A DNA stretch of 6,962 nucleotides from Chamaesiphon sp. (GTDB lineage: Bacteria > Cyanobacteriota > Cyanobacteriia > Cyanobacteriales > Chamaesiphonaceae). Positions 5,622 to 6,962 of this stretch are shown piece after piece. A model generated the notes under the pieces. It did no database searches. It was given only the letters and a program-made list of their open reading frames with translations, and was not told where the DNA came from. The position numbers were made by a program, and so were the translations under genes. Every line of letters begins with the position of its first letter. The stretch's first letter is position 1. The DNA lies in contig JAGVCD010000047.1 in the NCBI GenBank assembly GCA_020059425.1, forward strand, positions 1 through 6,962. The letters run 5' to 3'.

Positions 5622-6495
5622 TACCCGGCCAATTTGGTTGACTCATTTCATTCCAAACTTCGTCAATCAAAGATGGTCTACTGACATTCGATCGAGAAAC
5701 CAGTTCGTCTAGATTAACTTCTGGAATTGCTGCTGACAAATCAAAATCTACATAGCTATTTTGCTCACCTTCACTATCCACTAGGTTCATTTCAATTTGA
5801 CCAGTAACTGGTGACATGGTACCTAGCTCAAAATGTTCTTCTTCTAGAGTTGATTCAATGAAAGGGCTATTCGCCACCATGGCTGGTTGAGCGATCGCCT
5901 GGACAGGTTGCTCGACAACCGCCACTGTATTTGTTGTATTTGGAGGAGCCGGGCGAGAAGTCTTAGCTGCTGAGTTAGGGATAACTGCGCTGGGTGCCGG
6001 TGGAATAAAGCCCACATCGTCGGGAAAAAATTTCATGGTTAAATTCAGTCGAATCTTGCCCTTTTGCCAAGATTGAGAACTAAACCGGAGTACTTCCCCA
6101 TCCATCCCTTCCTCATTAGACCATTCAGCTAAAACACTGTCTAACTGGTGACGAATTTTAGCCGTTAACTCACTGACCCGGTAAGTATTTTGCACATGTA
6201 CAACTTCACCATCCGCCAGGAGATAAAAAAATTCGCCCCCAGTCACCGGCGACGACACTTCTAACAAGCCATCCTCAGGAGCGAACTCGATCGATAAACC
6301 CAAACGCACTTTACCTTTTTGCCAAGCTGCCGCTCCGAAACGGAGTACCTCGCCCGCAATGCCCTCTTCGTTGGACCATTCGGCTAGAGCTTCATCTAAA
6401 TTACTGTGGATCTGAGCTGTTAGATCGCCGACTCGATGGGTACCTTGGACAGATACTACCTCACCGCTGGCTAGTGGTTGAAACTGATTACTCAC
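5608..6495 (-). CDS. Tandem KGK-domain protein of unknown function
   Basis: This 295-residue protein carries two copies of the KGK domain, a module best known from cyanobacteria and of unknown biochemical role. Copy 1 covers about residues 11-75 and copy 2 about 96-160. Both run GEVV.VQ.T.RV, LAEWSNEEG, GEVLRF and WQKGK.RL, with the KGK triplets at 60-62 and 145-147. By my alignment 41 of 65 positions are identical, with no gap. Residues 161-215 are a Pro/Ala/Asn/Thr-rich linker. Residues 216-295 are acidic, with VDFDLSAAIPEVNLDEL and SLIDEVWNEM, and are not recognised. There is no signal peptide or membrane helix, so it is likely cytoplasmic. The start is GTG at 6495, with a purine-rich GAGAAG six bases upstream; no ATG lies nearby. 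It overlaps tilS downstream by 14 bp, suggesting one operon, and follows ccsA after 125 bp. The family call is firm; function is not known. Confidence 0.88.
   Translation of the reverse strand: MSNQFQPLASGEVVSVQGTHRVGDLTAQIHSNLDEALAEWSNEEGIAGEVLRFGAAAWQKGKVRLGLSIEFAPEDGLLEVSSPVTGGEFFYLLADGEVVHVQNTYRVSELTAKIRHQLDSVLAEWSNEEGMDGEVLRFSSQSWQKGKIRLNLTMKFFPDDVGFIPPAPSAVIPNSAAKTSRPAPPNTTNTVAVVEQPVQAIAQPAMVANSPFIESTLEEEHFELGTMSPVTGQIEMNLVDSEGEQNSYVDFDLSAAIPEVNLDELVSRSNVSRPSLIDEVWNEMSQPNWPGIGRA
5891..5898. repeat. HIP1 octamer inside the KGK-domain gene
   Basis: This is the second exact GCGATCGC in the window. It falls in the disordered linker region of the KGK-domain protein (AIAQP, about residues 200-204), where codon choice is loosely constrained. 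Confidence 0.85.
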
Positions 6496-6505
6496 GTCTA
6501 CTTCT

Positions 6506-6515
6506 CACAATTGTG
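6506..6515. repeat. 10-bp palindrome CACAATTGTG upstream of the KGK gene
   Basis: This perfect palindrome begins ten bases upstream of the GTG start, partly next to the ribosome binding region. A protein bound here, or local RNA pairing, could affect initiation. A site of this length can also arise by chance. Confidence 0.35.
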
Positions 6516-6525
6516 GTAAATACTG

Positions 6526-6541
6526 AGGGTGCTAGTACCCT
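6526..6541. repeat. Inverted repeat AGGGT-N6-ACCCT in the KGK gene leader
   Basis: Five-base arms at 6526-6530 and 6537-6541 are exactly complementary, and one G-T pair could extend the stem. The GC-rich arms could form a small RNA hairpin about 30 bases before the GTG start. No T-run follows on the minus strand, so it is not a typical terminator. Confidence 0.35.
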
Positions 6542-6560
6542 AAGATAGCTTGAAACTGAA

Positions 6561-6581
6561 GATGCTACATTATGGAGCATC
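6561..6581 (-). terminator. Weak hairpin downstream of ccsA, possible terminator or leader element
   Basis: GATGCT and AGCATC arms (6561-6566 and 6576-6581) are exactly complementary around a nine-base loop. In the minus-strand transcript the hairpin comes 40 bases after the ccsA stop and is followed by TTCAGTTT, which is only moderately T-rich. It could end ccsA transcripts or be part of the leader of the KGK-tilS unit. The stem is short, so either role is tentative. Confidence 0.3.
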
Positions 6582-6610
6582 CCGAAATTTTACTTGTTTT
6601 GTTAGCAAAG

Positions 6611-6616
6611 ATTATA
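6611..6616 (-). promoter_or_regulatory. Putative -10 element for the KGK-tilS unit
   Basis: On the minus strand this reads TATAAT, right after the ccsA stop codon. The matching -35 position lies within the end of ccsA and is poor (TGGCTG at 17-base spacing). Use of this promoter would give a leader of about 105-110 bases containing the three inverted repeats of this gap. Read-through from ccsA is an alternative. Confidence 0.3.
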
Positions 6617-6620
6617 TATT

Positions 6621-6962
6621 TTAGTTGAAAAACCAGCCATAACTATGAAGTCCCTTACCTAAAATATTTACACCTAAGTAACAAATCCAAATAACAACGA
6701 AACCGGTGGCCGCCAGAATTGCTGGTTTACGACCTTGCCAACCCTTAGTGATGCGGGAATGGAGGTAGGCGGCAAAAAATAGCCAAGTAATTAAGGCCCA
6801 TGTTTCTTTTGGATCCCAACTCCAGTAAGAACCCCAGGCTTCATTTGCCCACACGCCGCCAGCAATGATGCCGATGGTCAACAAGGGGAACCCTAAGCCA
6901 ATAATTCGATAACTAACATTATCTAGGGTTTGTGCTAGGCTCAACCGCTGAGGAGACAATGG
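6621..6962 (-). CDS. ccsA: System II cytochrome c biogenesis protein CcsA (also named CcsB in bacteria), C-terminal part only
   Basis: CcsA works with Ccs1/ResB in the thylakoid or plasma membrane to carry heme across and attach it to apocytochromes c, such as cytochromes f and c6. The window holds the last 113 codons; the reading frame stays open at the right edge. The tryptophan-rich WWD motif is plain: [18 protein letters not shown], the heme-handling loop on the lumen/periplasm side. Conserved histidines appear in AAYLHSR and in GLHSYG near the end, a usual position for a heme ligand. Hydrophobic helices are visible before the motif ([18 protein letters not shown]), after it ([12 protein letters not shown]) and near the C-terminus ([18 protein letters not shown]). 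The TTG at 6959 is an internal Leu codon, not a start. The protein ends normally at 6621, so the partial state is due to the window edge only. Confidence 0.95.
   Translation of the reverse strand, partial: PLSPQRLSLAQTLDNVSYRIIGLGFPLLTIGIIAGGVWANEAWGSYWSWDPKETWALITWLFFAAYLHSRITKGWQGRKPAILAATGFVVIWICYLGVNILGKGLHSYGWFFN

Noticed and set aside
6957..6959. TTG at the right edge as a start codon for a short CcsA
   Set aside because: The frame continues upstream without a stop to the window edge, and CcsA proteins have several more membrane segments before this point, so this is an internal leucine.

Overview
The window looks like cyanobacterial chromosomal DNA. Three things point that way: the gene families (HmpF, KGK-domain protein, System II cytochrome c biogenesis protein CcsA, TPR-headed pilus chemoreceptor), two exact copies of the cyanobacterial octamer GCGATCGC, and at least eleven copies of its core CGATCG where about two would be expected by chance. 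The species cannot be told from this sequence.

Left half (1-4593): a type IV pilus taxis locus. On the minus strand, reading right to left, lie a CheY-type response regulator (pilH/hmpB type, 2233-1868), a CheW adaptor (pilI/hmpC type, 1857-1327) and the N-terminal 399 residues of a chemoreceptor (pilJ/hmpD type, 1197-1, running off the left edge). A 701-bp gap without a convincing gene separates pilH from the divergent plus-strand hmpF (2935-4593), which encodes a long coiled-coil protein of the pilus polarity/motility family. The PatA-type regulator (hmpA/pilG) that usually heads this cluster in cyanobacteria is not between hmpF and pilH. The CheA kinase expected downstream of the receptor would lie outside the window.

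Right half (4632-6962): hmpF converges, with a 38-bp gap, on a minus-strand run. In transcription order this is the C-terminal end of ccsA (6962-6621, cut by the right edge), a tandem KGK-domain protein (6495-5608) and tilS, the tRNA-Ile lysidine synthetase (5621-4632). The last two overlap by 14 bp and tilS starts with TTG, which suggests translational coupling.

Functionally, the left half would sense a signal (the receptor with its cytoplasmic TPR head), pass it through CheW and an unseen CheA to the PilH-type receiver, and control pilus activity together with HmpF at the cell pole. The right half is housekeeping (tRNA modification, cytochrome c maturation) plus a cyanobacterial protein of unknown function. 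No RNA genes, insertion sequences, CRISPR arrays or clear intrinsic terminators were seen. Several perfect or near-perfect inverted repeats sit in the three larger intergenic gaps and are the main unexplained structure. I found no convincing previously undescribed system.
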